Assembly (NCBI GenBank): GCA_013397435.1
Contig: VZRG01000343.1
Coordinates: 1 to 64,000, forward strand
Length of the DNA stretch: 64,000 bases
DNA from: Erythrocercus mccallii
Lineage: Eukaryota; Chordata; Aves; Passeriformes; Dicruridae
Reading direction: 5' to 3'
The notes beneath the pieces were generated by a model. It was not told where the DNA came from, searched no databases, and worked only from the letters and a program-made list of their open reading frames with translations. Numbering within the stretch: the first letter of the stretch is position 1; each line of letters opens with the position of its first letter. Position numbers and translations under genes: made by a program. Shown in pieces: positions 1 through 12,345 of this stretch.

Positions 1-3000
1 CTGCTGCTGTAATATGTGAGCTTTTCTGGGAAAAAACCTGACTTTTGCAAAGATACATTTTATACAATTTAACAAAATATTATTATAAAATAACATAACA
101 TGAATTACATCATATTCACCTATAACAACTCTACAAGTCCTTTACATCAGATGGTCCTCTACAGCTCTGTGAAGAAAGCAGAGTACCTCACTTCCAAAGA
201 GAAACCCAAAGACTTGAAAAGCAATTTCTTCCTGCAAGGTGTTTGATACTTCAGAAGCAATTTGCATTGTTCACCTTGTTGAAATGAACAGATCTTTCTC
301 ACAGTTTGACCATGACTAACAGATACACCACTTTCTCTTCTCTTAATATTATGTATGACTTCTCCAACCTGTTATTCTGTTTAGTTTATGAACTCAGCAT
401 ATTTTTTAGCGGGCATTAATTTTCTCTAATTCAAATTCAGTATAATAACTTAAGAGGCCTAGACCCAAATTCTTTGAGCTTCAGTAAATATAGATTATGC
501 TTTAATTCAGAATTTAAAGGAGCAACTCTTTTTTAGAAGCCACAGCTGATCATATAAACAGTATTCATATAGAATAGCAGTAAGGTGATATGTGTCTGTA
601 AATGTGGGAAGTGGAGGGTTTAAATAAAACCTCTACTGATGAAGTTAAGTGAGCATGCTTTATCTTTGCATATGTGGCACAGATAAAATGCTTTAAATGT
701 CAAACAAAAACTTATTATGCTGCTCTAGTTTAACTGCATTTCATCATCTGTTAATAATTTTCTTTATGCTGAAAGACACAATATCAACGTTATTTATTAT
801 TGAAATAGCTGTACTTGCCACAATCTCTAATATGAAGGGGCCAAGCTCCCTGTATTCTGCTCCAATTTCAGGAGAAATTCCATGTCATCAAGCTTTATCT
901 TTTTACAGTTTTTTGGGTTTCTTTTTCTTCACACTGCTTACATGAATGAATTTGGGAAACTTTATCAACTGGTGACTTCAGTGAAAGTTAGATACTAATT
1001 CATAGCTAGACTTATCTACTAGGTTTGTGATAAAGAAAATCTGAAATGCACAACCTTTAGTGTAGTGTTAGGATAAAGAGATCCAAGGTGATTTTGTTTA
1101 GTGCACAATACTTTGTTCTGTTTTTGCTATTTTATCCCATTACAAACTCTTGTCTTTCATAAATTAAAGGTATAAATGAACTGTAATGACTGAAGAAGGC
1201 AAAATGTGTATCCTTTGTATTCTTTACATATTGAATCTGCCCTCTAATTGTTCAACAATTAAGCTGTCTTAATGAATAAATCAGAGAAAAAGGTCAAAGG
1301 TTTCTGTGAACGGGGGGAGATGTTGCCCATCCTAAACACCTGTCACTTCAATACTAGCTTATCTACCTAATTTTTATGGCTATCTGGGATTACAAAAAAC
1401 CAACAGGACTTTTTTTTCCATTCTGATTTTATCTTCCAAATGTGGATACAATCAAAATTTACTAAATTCACTTGCCCAAATGGGGCTTAAAATAGTTAAT
1501 CACTCTAATCCTTAGAGATCTCTTTTCTAAGAAGACTGATTGTCAAATGCAATGATTTCATTTTGCCCTACTTGCTACACTCAAAACATAAAACATAAAG
1601 TCTTGAAGGAATTCTGAAATGAAAATCTTATTTGCATTTAACTATTCAGAGAATCATAGTGAAAGTCACATCAAATATTCATTTGGGCCATTATGCTGTC
1701 TCTGGCAGCATCTACTAGTGGGTGTAGGTGTATCCCTGGTGCATGAACATCTCTTTGTGTACTTTTTAAGGTCTTGGCAGGCAGTGATTTATCTTGGAGG
1801 TTCCCTGGGTTATTATACTTAACTCTCCTGGTGGATATGACCTCTGGCATTTGATTGATGTGTATTGAATCTATTTATACATTTAGTCCTCACTAGTCCT
1901 GCAACGACTTCCTCTGCTAAAACTGGATGTGTGCTGTATAAGTACACAACTGATGTATTGCAGTGTTACCCTGAAAATGTTTATAACTACAAAAAGTTAC
2001 TTCAGTATATGATAATTACTTACTTTGATGCCTTTTCACATTTCAGCTCACTAAAGTCTAAAGCTTTTTAAAAAACTTTTTATAGCCACACACAATTTCT
2101 GCTTTCTGAAACCTTTTTCAAATATTTTCTTCTATTCTTCAACTGGTATGGATTTTTGAAGTGCAGATTTTTATTTTTTACAGATGACCTCCATTTTTTC
2201 AAACAGTCCTCATATCACCAGAAGCTGCTATTTTTAGTAGCATTCTACTTTTTCTGGTTTTTATTATATTTTTTTTCCTGATAAATCATATAGCTAAATA
2301 ATGGCTGAATAAAGCCTTTTCGTGCAGGAGGAGAGAGGGGAAAATTTACAATGAAGTCACGTGATATTGAGTTTAATAGAGATGCAAAGTCAATTTTTCA
2401 TTCCATATCCCTTAATTCAGTGCCATAGCGTTCTACACTTTGCACAACTTAATTCCAGACTTTAATGAATTAACACTGTGGGAAACAGAATTGTATGGAC
2501 TCCTGCAATTCATTTTAAAGTACAGTTTCATTATGAGATCAAACACTCAGCAAGTGGGCTTTCAATGGCTTGGGATTTCAGAAACCAAGGTAGAAAATAG
2601 TTCCCTAATACTTCTCAATGGGATTCTTATTGACATTTCTAATGACTGGCTGTGATTTGTCTTAACTGGCATCAGTTAAAAGGGGCCAAAAAAAAGAGGA
2701 AACAATGAGAGCATTTCCACATTAATTTCCTGGAATTTAATTTATGCAATCACTGTGTTTTCATAATTATGTGCAACATTTTAATGTCCAAACTCAGAAA
2801 TCTGGTAATGAATTCAATTAACATAGAACACAAAATGAGGATGTTAATTTTACTCTCATAAATCTGAAATTCAAGTTTCCGCTGCATTTTCAAGATGTCA
2901 CATTTTTTAAGCTTTAACAGAATATGTCATAAATATGTACAAGTTCTCTCTATATTTTTCTAGGCTTTAAAATTTGGTGGTGCTAAAGTGAACATAGGAA

Positions 3001-4831
3001 AAAAGGTCCTGAAGGATCAGTGGTTCATTGGCAGTGAAAAATGTAAGAGGGTAAAAAAATGTACATATGCTTATGTTAACTCAGTCTTTGACATAAAGAT
3101 AAGTATTTTATTGAATTTGCATGTAGTTTACTGTGCTGTTGAACACCTTTTATTTCTAAAGAAATATCCCTTATAGACCAGAGTGTGTAACCTGTGAGAG
3201 AGCTGTAGTAAAGTTTGAATGGAAGAGACAGCTTGCTCTACTTCCAGTCTTATTAGCCAGTTCTTAAGTAACTAAAGATTTGAAGGAACCTTGGTGATTT
3301 TAGGAGGTCTGTTGCTCAGTATTAATAGAAACTATACATGCTTGGACATGTACATGACCAAACTGCAGCAACTTAACAAAGTTTGTCCTTTAAGTATTCC
3401 CTACAGATTATCTGTAGACTAGGCTGGGAAACAGAAAAGATCAACACACGCAATTGGATCACAATTTGGCAGTTTTCCAAACTGCTTATCCTATGATCAT
3501 GGAGTGGGTCTGTGGACTTCTGTGAAGCTGGGCAGCCGTACAGTCTCAGACAAGGTAGGGGCCTAAATGTGCATTCCTGCACAGCACTTCCCAGGTGTGG
3601 AGAGTGCCTCTTCCCTCCTAGGGAAGTGCCTCTTCCCTGAAGAAAGAGTGCTTAGCCACAAGGGCATAGGTGTACAGTCCAAAGATAAAGACAAGCTTTC
3701 CTAGATTCTGGGCCTCCACTTAGTTTTGAAAGACTTCAACCAGTTTAACTGAGATATGACAGGAAATGTCTTAGAACTGAACCCACAATATGCAAAGTTC
3801 CCGTGACCTCTCAGCTGGGACTTGCTGACAGGGTAAATACTATACCATCTTGTGCGGCACATGCTTTGCACTTAGACGTAATAGATGGAGTATTGAAGTC
3901 CACTACATCCCTTTTGGTGGGACTATGACTATATCTGGCTCTCTTCACCCTCATCAGCAGACCCATAGTTTTCACACATAAGGTAAAAAATAAAACTTTT
4001 TACTTTTAAGTACAAACTAGTTTCTCTAATAAGACAATTTCAAACTGGGGAGTCTGATTTTTCCCTCATTACTCCAATCTCACTCTAGGGTAGACTTTTT
4101 GAGTTCTGAAGAGCTATTATTGATTCACATACTGGCATATATGAAGAAAAGCTAGGCCCAGAGATTGTTCTTTCCCAATGTCAGATAACATTTGAGCACT
4201 GCCACCAACTAATAGTATGTGCTCACAAAAAGGTTCAGGCTGCTGGGATAATAGATAATTACAGCCACAATTGTCCAAGCAAAGAAATATCCAAATCTCC
4301 TGTAGGAAGCCGTGAATACATTGGGACCCATCAGTAAAAAATTAAATGCCTGGCTTCAATAAATATGGAAAGAAAACTTCTTAAAAGTTTAGAATGTCAT
4401 TAGCGTGGGATCTTTTGAAGGATTTTTTTCCTTCTACTTTCTCCAAAGCACACCTATTTAAGGCTCAGAACAATCCAGGGGACTGCTGCTGCAGTGTGTG
4501 TGGGTAGAGTTCAAAATGCAAAAGCTCTCTTAATTTCACAATGAAAGTGGAAAATAGAATTTCTGACGATTTTTCAAACGTAGCACTTTCTTTAGGACTT
4601 TGTCTAAAGGTGAAAATATTACTTCAGCAGCTATTTTTTAAAAAACTTTTTAAATAGCCATGAAAAAGAATAATAATGGCTTCTACTTTCAAGGTGAATA
4701 TAATCTTTTTGTTTTGTATTATAGTTCAAATAGATCTGTTCATTATTTTAGTCTTCCTCAGGGTTCCTGAAGTGATGTTTAACGTCATCAAAAGAATAGC
4801 AAAAAGAGGGACAAAAAATGCAAAAAAGAGG
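1..4831. other. AT-rich stretch with no recognised gene or repeat
   Basis: I see no CR1 tail, LTR boundary, RNA gene or convincing exon here. The longest open frames (for example 697-945, 1619-1822, 2440-2655) are under 85 codons and have no recognisable domain. A short imperfect duplication of an AGTGCCTCTTCCCT-like string lies near 3605-3640. The block around 2340-2660 is rich in AATTA/ATTAA motifs and reads like single-copy DNA. The stretch is either intergenic or intronic. Confidence 0.6.
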
Positions 4832-4998
4832 TATAGAATCACAGAATAGAATCACAGAAGATCCTGTGTCAAAAGGGACCTACAAAGATCATCGAGTCCA
4901 ACACTTGACTTCACACAGGGCAACCTAAAAGTTAAACCATGCATCTTACAGCATTGTACAAACTCTTCTTGAATAGCTTGAAGCCATTAACAATTCCT
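4832..4998 (-). repeat. CR1 LINE 3' end fragment
   Basis: The sequence opens with the reverse complement of the CR1 3' terminal repeats (AGAATCACAGAAT twice) followed by the CR1 3' UTR signature in antisense: AAGGGACCTACAAAGATCAT, then CGAGTCCAACACTTGAC. This orientation means the element's 3' end is at the low-coordinate side. It is 5' truncated, as is usual for CR1, and runs directly into the LTR fragment at about 4998. The exact junction is uncertain by about 15 bp. Confidence 0.88.
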
Positions 4999-5623
4999 TG
5001 GGAAGCCCATGTCAGGGAACTTTGGACCCATGAAATGGCAAGCTCAGACAAGAGCAGTTTTTCTGGCAGGGCTTGTGACCCTTTGGGTGACCCACATTGG
5101 AGCAGGCAGTTTTTGAAGGACTGCAACCTGTGGAAAAGGGACCCACACTTGAACAGCTCATGAAGAACTGTAGCCTGTGGGAAGGACTCATGTTGAAAAA
5201 GTTTGTGGAGAACTGTCTCCCATCAGAGGCACCCAACACTGGAGCAGGGGAAGGATTCCTCTCCTTGAGCAGCAGCATAAATAACCTGGGATGGACTGAC
5301 CATAGCCCCCATTCCCCATGTCCCTGTGGTCCCAATTGGAAGGACATAGACACCAAGGAGAATAGGGTGGGGGAAAAATGCTTTTAGGATTTGGTTAACA
5401 TCTTATTATCATACTCTGATTTGATTGGTGATAAATTCAATTAATTTCCCTAAGTGGAGTCTGTTTTGCCCATGACAATCCTTTCCCCTTAATCAATGGA
5501 TGATCTCTCCCTGCCCTTAGCTCATAAATCTTTCATTATATTTTCTCTCCCCTGTCCAGTTGCAGGAGAGTGATAGAGCAGTTTTTGTGGGTACTGGCAT
5601 CCAGCCAGTGCCAACCCACCACA
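4998..5623 (+). mobile_element. 5'-truncated solo LTR of an avian endogenous retrovirus
   Basis: Degenerate units of about 30-35 bp occur at 5095-5240, with the recurring words GGAGCAG, GAACTG and CCTGTGGGAAGG. They are followed by a pyrimidine-rich U5-like part with CTCTCCCCTGTCCAG near 5546, and an end in CCAACCCACCACA at about 5611-5623. This order matches an abundant avian ERV LTR, and the same family occurs in antisense at 32907-33676, where both ends are kept. The U3/TG end is missing here and no primer-binding site follows the CA end, so this is a truncated solo LTR rather than part of a provirus. Family assignment is from memory, not a search. Confidence 0.8.
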
Positions 5624-5639
5624 CAGTCACTGCTCTACC

Positions 5640-5823
5640 ATTGTCCCACTAGGACTATCACCTCCTCAAAGCAAGGCTCATGTTGGTCCCAGCCCAATTT
5701 GTCTTTGGTGAAGCTGTGTTGGCTAGTCACTGATGTCACTTTGTTCTTTGTGTGCTTCCAATCCATCTTCTGGCAGATGAGAAGAGCAAGAGCTTATTCT
5801 TGGAAACCTGCCAGAAGTCTGCA
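5640..5823 (-). repeat. CR1 LINE ORF2 (reverse transcriptase region) scrap
   Basis: GGTGAAGCTGTGTTGGCTAG near 5707, followed by TCACTGATGTCACTTTGTTC and TGTGCTTCCAATCCATCTTC, corresponds to the antisense of a well-conserved part of CR1 ORF2. The homologous segment in this window is inside the longer CR1 at 45135-46545. The fragment has stops and no 3' tail. It lies directly behind the LTR end, so this is one old repeat joined to another. Confidence 0.6.
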
Positions 5824-7125
5824 GCTCAGAAGCTGTTTCTGATTCTTCCAAAAAAATGTGAGAAATCTTCCTTGCAATGAGGAAGAAATAGACCAATAAA
5901 GTGATTAGAAGCTTTGCTCTTCAAAAGAACAAACAAGGCAAGGGTGCACCTCAGACTGAGCCACTGCCATCTCCACAATCCAAGGTCCTGCCCTCTCTCC
6001 ACGGCCTCCAACAGGGTCCTTGCAAAATGATGGAACAGCCACCCAAAGGATGTCAGGCCCTTCCCTCTGTGCAGAAGAAAAGGCACCTCTGCACACTTTA
6101 GGGACAAGGCCAGAGGACAAGGAAGAAGAGCCTTTGCAACATCTGACAATAGGCACTTTTATGGAATGCAGGCAGAGACGTTGCACAGGCTGACTGAACC
6201 TCTTTTTTCTGTCAGTGGGATGTATGGATGTCTGACCCCCCACAGCCACTGCTGAGTGCAGGTGAGTGTACCCCTTGGAGGGTGCCAGGTAAGAGAGAAG
6301 GATTACTGAGGACCCCAACCCTCCTGGAATAGTCTTACTGCCATCTTGTCTAGGGCATGGAATAGGGAGAAGGCTAGAACCCAGGGCTTATGTCGGGAGG
6401 TGGGGCACGGTCCCTTGGGACCAAGGGCCATGGGACAACAGAGAAGTGGTTCTGGGAGAAGCACAAAGAGAGCCAATTCCCAGGAGGAAAAAGTGGAATC
6501 AGAGGAGGAGGAACACCAACCAGAATAGCGTGCAAATATTTGTGACTGGTCATGGGACCAGTGGTGTGCAGTAAATGGATGTGGCTCTACTGGAGAGCTG
6601 CATGCAGCCCAGGTGTGTCAGTGTGCCAAAGGACTGATGGAGGAGAAGCACCATCCATGTGAGTAACTGCTGTGTGACTGATGGTGTGGAGTCCGTGAAT
6701 ATGGATCCACCAAGGAACAGTGAGGGTCCTGTTGTGCCAAACTATCAAAGGGTTGCGTGAGGCCCATGCACATAACCCATCAAAGAGTGACAAGTCCGTG
6801 AGTGCCAATTTGACCTAAAAATATATGGAGACCACAGGGGCCGACTCACCTTAAGATGAAGAACTGATGGAAGTGGACCTACCTGTTACATGGCTGATCT
6901 TCCATGTCCCTAGAACACCTGGGCTGCTTTCCATGAGATCACACAAATGGCTGTCAGAGCAGTGCCCAGTCAGTCCCCAGACAACAGAGCAGACTCCACA
7001 CCCAACATTAGCTGGGAGAGGAGAAACTATGGATGTCCCACAATCTCACTCTCAAGATCTCTGAGCAGTAAACAGTTCATTTTATGAATTTCAATGGTTA
7101 TGTGTGTCCTTTCTCATCTCCATCA
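5824..7125. other. GC-richer block of unknown origin, probably decayed repeat
   Basis: Base composition is clearly less AT-rich than in the flanks. Loose repetition of words such as GACTGATGG, GTGTG and CATCAAAG runs through 6560-6820. Overlapping open frames exist on both strands (5826-6149 and 5905-6318 on minus, 6346-6528 on plus), but none shows a domain and their codon content is Gln/Ser/Pro-rich low complexity. Because it lies between repeat fragments it is most likely ERV internal or LTR-derived sequence, but I cannot assign it. Confidence 0.35.
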
Positions 7126-7126
7126 C

Positions 7127-7520
7127 CCTCTGTGTGAAAGTTGTTTACTTATACTGTACTTAATGCACCCTAGGATTTGGTTGGCCACTTTGAACACCAG
7201 GACACACTGTTGATTCCTACTGAGCTTAGAATGAACCACCAGATTCCTTTGTGTAAGGCTGCACTCCAGCTTCTTGTTCTCAGTCTGTACACATATCCAA
7301 CATTACATTGTCTCCCAAATGCAGAATTTGGTATTTTTTTTTGTTAAATTTAATATGGTTGGTGACTGCCCACTTTGGTAGCTTTTCCCCTCCTTACTTA
7401 AAGACTCTTAACCATCCCCAACTGCAAGTTTTACGCAGTGTCCTTTATGAACACTTCCTTTCCACCTCATCTATCCTATTTTTCCTGAAGAGCCTATAAC
7501 TATCCGTCGTAGTACTTCAG
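7127..7520 (-). repeat. Decayed CR1 LINE ORF2 fragment
   Basis: The segment reads in antisense as the C-terminal part of CR1 ORF2. Words such as CCTAGGATTTGGTTGGCCAC, ACCAGGACACACTGTTGATT and the following ACACATATCCAACATTACAT track the CR1 order (contribution of other repeats, loss of 3' tail). It is more diverged than the copies at 21416 or 45135, and the 7140-7300 part is the best match. No open frame survives. Confidence 0.55.
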
Positions 7521-10174
7521 CCACAGGATTTTTCCCATGAAATCTCAATGTGCACTGTTCCACTCTCCCCCCTTGAGCCTTAGTCAGACACAGGTCCAGA
7601 CTGAAATGGAAGTGGCCATGCATGGCCTGCCTCAAAATGGCTAATTGATCTCTTGTCCTGTGGGACACATTAAAGAGCAGGTGTACCCCACGCCTGTGGG
7701 GAAGTCTCAGTGGACCAGAGCAGATAAAAGAACAGTGACACCGGTCGAGTAGTGTGCTCAGCTACCCTGTATTTAAAAGCATCTGAGGCCACACTGGGTC
7801 CTAGGGTGCTGACAATATACCTTTTTGTCCTCTTTGCCTTTCTCTTTTTCTCTTTCCCAACTACTTCTTCACAAAATATGTTGTAAGCCAGACTAAAAAA
7901 CTTTCAGTCAATGCCGTAGTAAGAGCCTTGTTGTATCTGGATAAGTTAAAGTTTGCTATGGTAGAATTTGTGAAGTGCCTTTCTTTGTCTGGAAGTTGTT
8001 TTAAAATTTGCCAAGTAGCTTACTCTACCTTAATGCTCTGAAGTTTGCAAATAAAACTTTTTTGTTGGACCTCCTGAGAATTTTGCTGTTTCTCCACACA
8101 TCACCCAGAGTACATCAAGCTACCTTGCCCTAAACCTACCAAGCAGTCCAGGCCATTACAACAACTAAGGGGAAAAATCTCTTAAGGAGGATAAATGATC
8201 CCCCTTTTCTTAAAATATTTATGTCTTGATCTGGTATGTGGGAAAACTAATGTGTTTACGTGTCTGTTAATTTTGGTACATGGTCTTGAGTCTGGTTTCA
8301 GATTTTCTGTTAAGAGACTGATACAGTAACAACTTCAGATTTTGTCAGTGATGATAAAAATATGCAGGGATGAAGGTTTAAGGCTTAAAATATTTTGCCT
8401 GTCCAGGAGTTGTCTAGACTTCTGTGATCAATGCATAATTTGAAGCTGAACCAGAAATCTTCAGACTTAGTAACACTATTTCTAATCAGTTCTAACTTGC
8501 TTATAAATCTCTTTTGGAAGAGAAAATCTAAGTGGTAAAAACTTATCTGAAATTTTTCCAATGTAATTTTTCAAATATTTTCAATTAAATTTTAAAGGAA
8601 TATGTTAAACCATTACCAGAAAATAAGTTATTTCATTTAGAAGTAATAATTCTTTTAAAGTTACTTAACTGAGTTATCAATATTTATTAAAGGTAAAATA
8701 TTTTTTTACATAGTAACATATTTCCTACAAGGAACAGGTATTAAAAGTAACTGATTGAAAGTAATTGAGTTAATGCAGAGATGAAGATTCATTTTCTGCT
8801 AAAATATATTGCAGAATTATATGCTGAAAAATAATCAGCTTAAAGTTACTTTGAAGTGCATGGCATTTCTACAGAGGTTGGGGGTTTGGTTGTCTGTTTT
8901 GCATGAGGTTGGGTTTTTTTGCACTATTTATTTTTATTACTAAGTAGAATGAAAAGATTATACTAGATTGTTTTAGAGACAGCTATTCTGCAATGACTGG
9001 ATGAAATTTTATAGCATCACTTTGATATCTATGGAATATCTCTGCTGAATGCTTGCTGGTGAGGAGGCAGTGTGGATCCCTTGAGTGGGAGCTGGTTGCA
9101 TAAAGACTGTCAAGATTCTTTTCCATCTGAAGCTATTAGCTGTACCTATGTGCAGGTACAAATTTTGCTTATCTGTGACTTTCTGTAACTAGTTTACATA
9201 AGAAAACAGAGCTTCTTTACTGTCATGCCAGAATTGTTTTGTAGTGATACCAGAAAAAATCAGGCTTTCAAATTTGCAAAAGGGAAATATTGAAATAAAA
9301 TTAGTAAAAATTCTGTATTTGAAGGTAGTTGGGAGATACTTACTGTAGTTTTATTTCTTTTGTATATAACAAAACAATTAAGAATTCTACACTATCTGAG
9401 AATGATTTTTCTCCTCCATATCTTAAATAACCCACAATTTTCATTAAACAAAAAAAACCCCTAGGAAGTTCTCAGGGAATTTGAACTGGGATCCTTCATG
9501 CAATGGTGCATAACACTGTTAGAATCAGGTAAATGGTTTATGGCTTTTGAGGATGTATTTAGTTTTTTTTTAGATACCTTTAGTTGTTTAGATTCTGTTC
9601 TGAAAATTGATATCTCTAGGTGAAGTGAATAGAGTTACCAAGAAGTAGGCTGATGCTCATTCTTTTAGGTTATGTGAATTCATTTCCAGATGTCCATTTT
9701 TTCCATCACTTTTAGAGGAAATGAACAGTCTTGCTCCCTCTATATTTTGTCTTCTTACACAGCTGCCCATTGATCAAGTAGTGCATGTACTCAGTTTCAG
9801 TAAATGAGATTTTCCATATGTTGATCTATTTTTACACTGCCATCTTTCTAGTTACATGCTGTGGCTTGAGAAAAATTGAATAGGATGCAGATGGAAGAAC
9901 TGATTTTGGGATTTGTTGTAAAAATTGCTACACTTCAATAGGACCTTGTCAAATTTTGTTTTGAAGTTGTCTGAAAAAAACCATTTGTCTTGAGCATGTT
10001 GTCTCAGACACCATTGCAGTGAAATAGCAAACACCATCAGAAAGGTCAATAAAAATTTGAAACCTAGCTCCCCCAACACTGATAGGAATGCTTTCAAACA
10101 AGCTGATAAGGAAAGACAAAGGTGTTCTCTCATGTGACTACATGCAGTAAATAGTACCAGTTTTCTTGACCTTC
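7521..10174. other. AT-rich stretch with no recognised gene or repeat
   Basis: I find only short chance frames, the longest being 9852-10133 on minus (93 codons, no domain). A G/T-rich run near 8877-8925 is simple low-complexity DNA. No splice-bounded coding segment, tRNA fold or LTR boundary was recognised. Confidence 0.55.
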
Positions 10175-10680
10175 TGTCTTGGGTTATGTAACTAAAAAAT
10201 ATGTATATTCTATTTCATCTGTTGAAAGCAGTTGGGGAAATGGTTTTTTTTCTTTATGTCTTGTAACTGCAGGGGGAGGGGGGTGGATTCTTTCTCATAA
10301 TGGCCCAGCTGTTAAAAGCGGGTGGGGCAGTGTTTCTTATCTCTTTCACCACTCATCCTCCCTCATGAGATATCTGCTGATAATGGGCCATTAAGGCTCA
10401 CCAATGAAATGACACATTACATCAACCCATTGTGAGCTGCTCGGTGGGGTGCTCCGAGTTTCCTACCTAGATAAAAACAGAGACTGAGGAACACCAGACA
10501 TTCCGGTTTCTCCACTGGATTCCCCAGAGGAAGACAGGACCCATTTCTCCACCACTGGACTTCTCTGCAGGATCATCTCTACTTCACAGAACTGCATCTG
10601 TTACTCCAGGAGGATTCATCTGGACTGCTTCTAACACCCTGACCCATAGGGTGTCAGGAGTAGAGAAATTGGGGTGATTT
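10175..10680 (+). mobile_element. ERV solo LTR (family A), plus orientation
   Basis: It begins TGTCTTGGGTTATGTAA at 10175, a TG-type LTR start. It continues through GATATCTGCTGATAATGGGC, then a TATA-like TAGATAAAAACAGAG near 10469, and a pyrimidine-rich leader with repeated CTCCACTGGATT/CCACCACTGGACTT. This layout (promoter, then a leader with repeats) matches a songbird ERV LTR family I recognise. The 3' end is uncertain: the family-like text fades after about 10660, and no clear CA terminus or primer-binding site was found, so the LTR is probably solo and 3' truncated. Confidence 0.72.
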
Positions 10681-11106
10681 AAGTAATCTCAGCACAGAGA
10701 TAACCTCTCTGTGTACATGTGTGTGTACAAAGACATAGACACACAGAACAGTGATTGCTGCATGTCTGTATTTCTCTCATTTCTACCTCTTCATCTTCTA
10801 TCTTAAAAATACAATGCTTCTGTAGAGAATGCCTCTCTCATTGTCCTTAAAAGTATGAAAGAATGATGGAAAAAGTATTTATTAGTTCACAGAGGGAAAG
10901 TTTTAATAAAGGAAAAAAGAAACAAGCATCCAGATCCAAGAGGAACCCCATGGCAAAAGTTCAAAGGGGAGGAAGAAAAAGACTGATGAGTCCTCCAATG
11001 CACTCAAAGAAGATGACCAAAAAAAGGAAAGGTTTGACTTATTTCCTTCTGCCTCACCAAGTATGTAATAGGTTGACCTTTTCCAGGCTTGTCAGGGCTC
11101 GAGGAG
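10681..11106. other. Spacer between two LTRs, with a Lys/Arg-rich open frame
   Basis: The segment holds an open frame starting at 10863 whose first 60 codons are very rich in Lys, Arg and Ser (for example KGKKKQASRSKRN). The frame then runs on into the LTR at 11107, so it is not a convincing gene. The DNA is purine-rich, which alone gives Lys/Arg codons. It could be leftover ERV internal sequence between the two LTRs, or unrelated host DNA. Confidence 0.35.
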
Positions 11107-11710
11107 TGTCCTGGGGTGACTTCATGATGCCTGTATCCCCAATTGTCTGTTCTGTTTATGCTGAATATTGAGTTCTGCACCTTTAAAACTGGTTCTGAGA
11201 GCAAAGAGGGAGAAAGAAGAAGTGTGGATTTTGTTTGCAGAAACTGCATTCCCTCCTACACATTCTACTCCTAGACTGTGTTGTCTTCAGCACACACAGA
11301 CAGCAGGACAGAGATCTCCTTTGCTTTTAGTTCATTTTAGCTAGCTGAGGCAGAGAAGTTCCCTAGACTGTTTTCTTTTTTTTTTCTTTTCTTTTTCTTG
11401 GAATGGTTTAAACCTGTTCTGGACTGAAAAACCCAGAGGAGCACCGGGATCTGACACCTGTGGCCCAGGGCAGCGTGGGCTTTGGCATTTTCCAGTGCCA
11501 CAGGGACTAATAAGAGACAGGGCCAGCTGAGCTACACCCACAGCAAGGACTTTCTCAACTTGCCACCTCTCTTCAGAGCGGTGAGAGCATTTATTGTTTA
11601 GTATTATTCATTTTTTATGCTTGTAAACTCTTTGCTTGTTGAATAAACAGGTTTTTTCCCCCTTTTTTTCTAAGGAAATTTTTTTCCCAGACCAGTTGGG
11701 AGAGCGCAGA
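11107..11710 (+). mobile_element. ERV solo LTR (family B), plus orientation
   Basis: It starts TGTCCTGGGGTGACTTCATG at 11107 and proceeds through TGCTGAATATTGAGTTCTGC, CAGAGGAGCACCGGGATCTG (near 11433) and CACAGCAAGGACTTTCTCAA. A polyadenylation signal AATAAA lies at 11642-11647, followed by a T-rich U5-like part. The order matches a well-known avian LTR. The terminal CA is not evident after 11700, so the last few tens of bases are lost or diverged. No primer-binding site or gag-like frame follows, hence solo LTR. Confidence 0.82.
11642..11647 (+). promoter_or_regulatory. LTR polyadenylation signal AATAAA
   Basis: This is the canonical hexamer in the R/U5 part of the family B LTR, followed by T-rich sequence as expected downstream of a cleavage site. 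It marks the LTR orientation as plus. Confidence 0.7.
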
Positions 11711-12204
11711 ATAGCTTCATAAGTGTAAGATGGAAGAAAAGATGGATTCATTAAGACAAGGAAGTAAGTTCAACAGTTTCCCCTGGGGTACTCTCAGGTT
11801 CAGAATCCCCTTTTGCCTCTTTTTTCCCTTAATTCATTCAATAGTCAAGAGACTTGGATCTTATTCCTTCTCACTATGCTATCATCTCTTGTTATAAAAC
11901 AAAAAAATTCTTTGAAAGAATAAGCTTATTCTGATATGATATGGAGAGGAAAGAGGAAGATATCTGTTTTCCTTTCAAACCACTAATCTCAGGTCACAAA
12001 ACATCAAGATCTACAAGAATATCAAGTATGAAGCAGATACTCTGCAAGTTCTTGTGCAAGAAGGAGACTCCAAAAGAAGACATTTCTAATCATAAGATGG
12101 GAAAGGAATTTCTTGATTGGGAATAAGCTCAGTATTTTTGAAGTTATTCTATTAAACTTTGTAATTTCTTCAATGTGGGGTACATGAATAGAAGAATTTC
12201 AGAA

Positions 12205-12345
12205 GCGTGCTCTAAGAATGCTTGGCTGTGTCAGACCAAAGCTTGTCATTGTATCTCTAACTCTGGCCAAGAGTGCATGTTTATTAGGGGAATAGGACAA
12301 GTAGACAGTGATATGTCTCTGGAATATCCTCCAAAGTAATTCCAA
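12205..12345 (-). repeat. Ancient CR1/L3-type fragment (antisense)
   Basis: AAGAATGCTTGGCTGTGTCA followed by GACCAAAGCTTGTCATTG and CTCTGGCCAAGAGTGCATG resembles the antisense 3' end of the old amniote CR1 group shared with reptiles, which ends in a 'pattern-of-GGTCTGACCCAGTATGGC' type 3' UTR. The copy is heavily diverged, which fits an insertion predating modern birds. Confidence 0.5.

Noticed and set aside
5905..6318. 137-codon minus-strand frame in the GC-richer block
   Set aside because: Competing frames on both strands, Ser/Leu/Gly low complexity, and a location between repeat fragments.
10863..11171. Lys/Arg-rich 102-codon frame, nucleolar or DNA-binding-like
   Set aside because: The charge comes from purine-rich DNA and the frame continues into an LTR.
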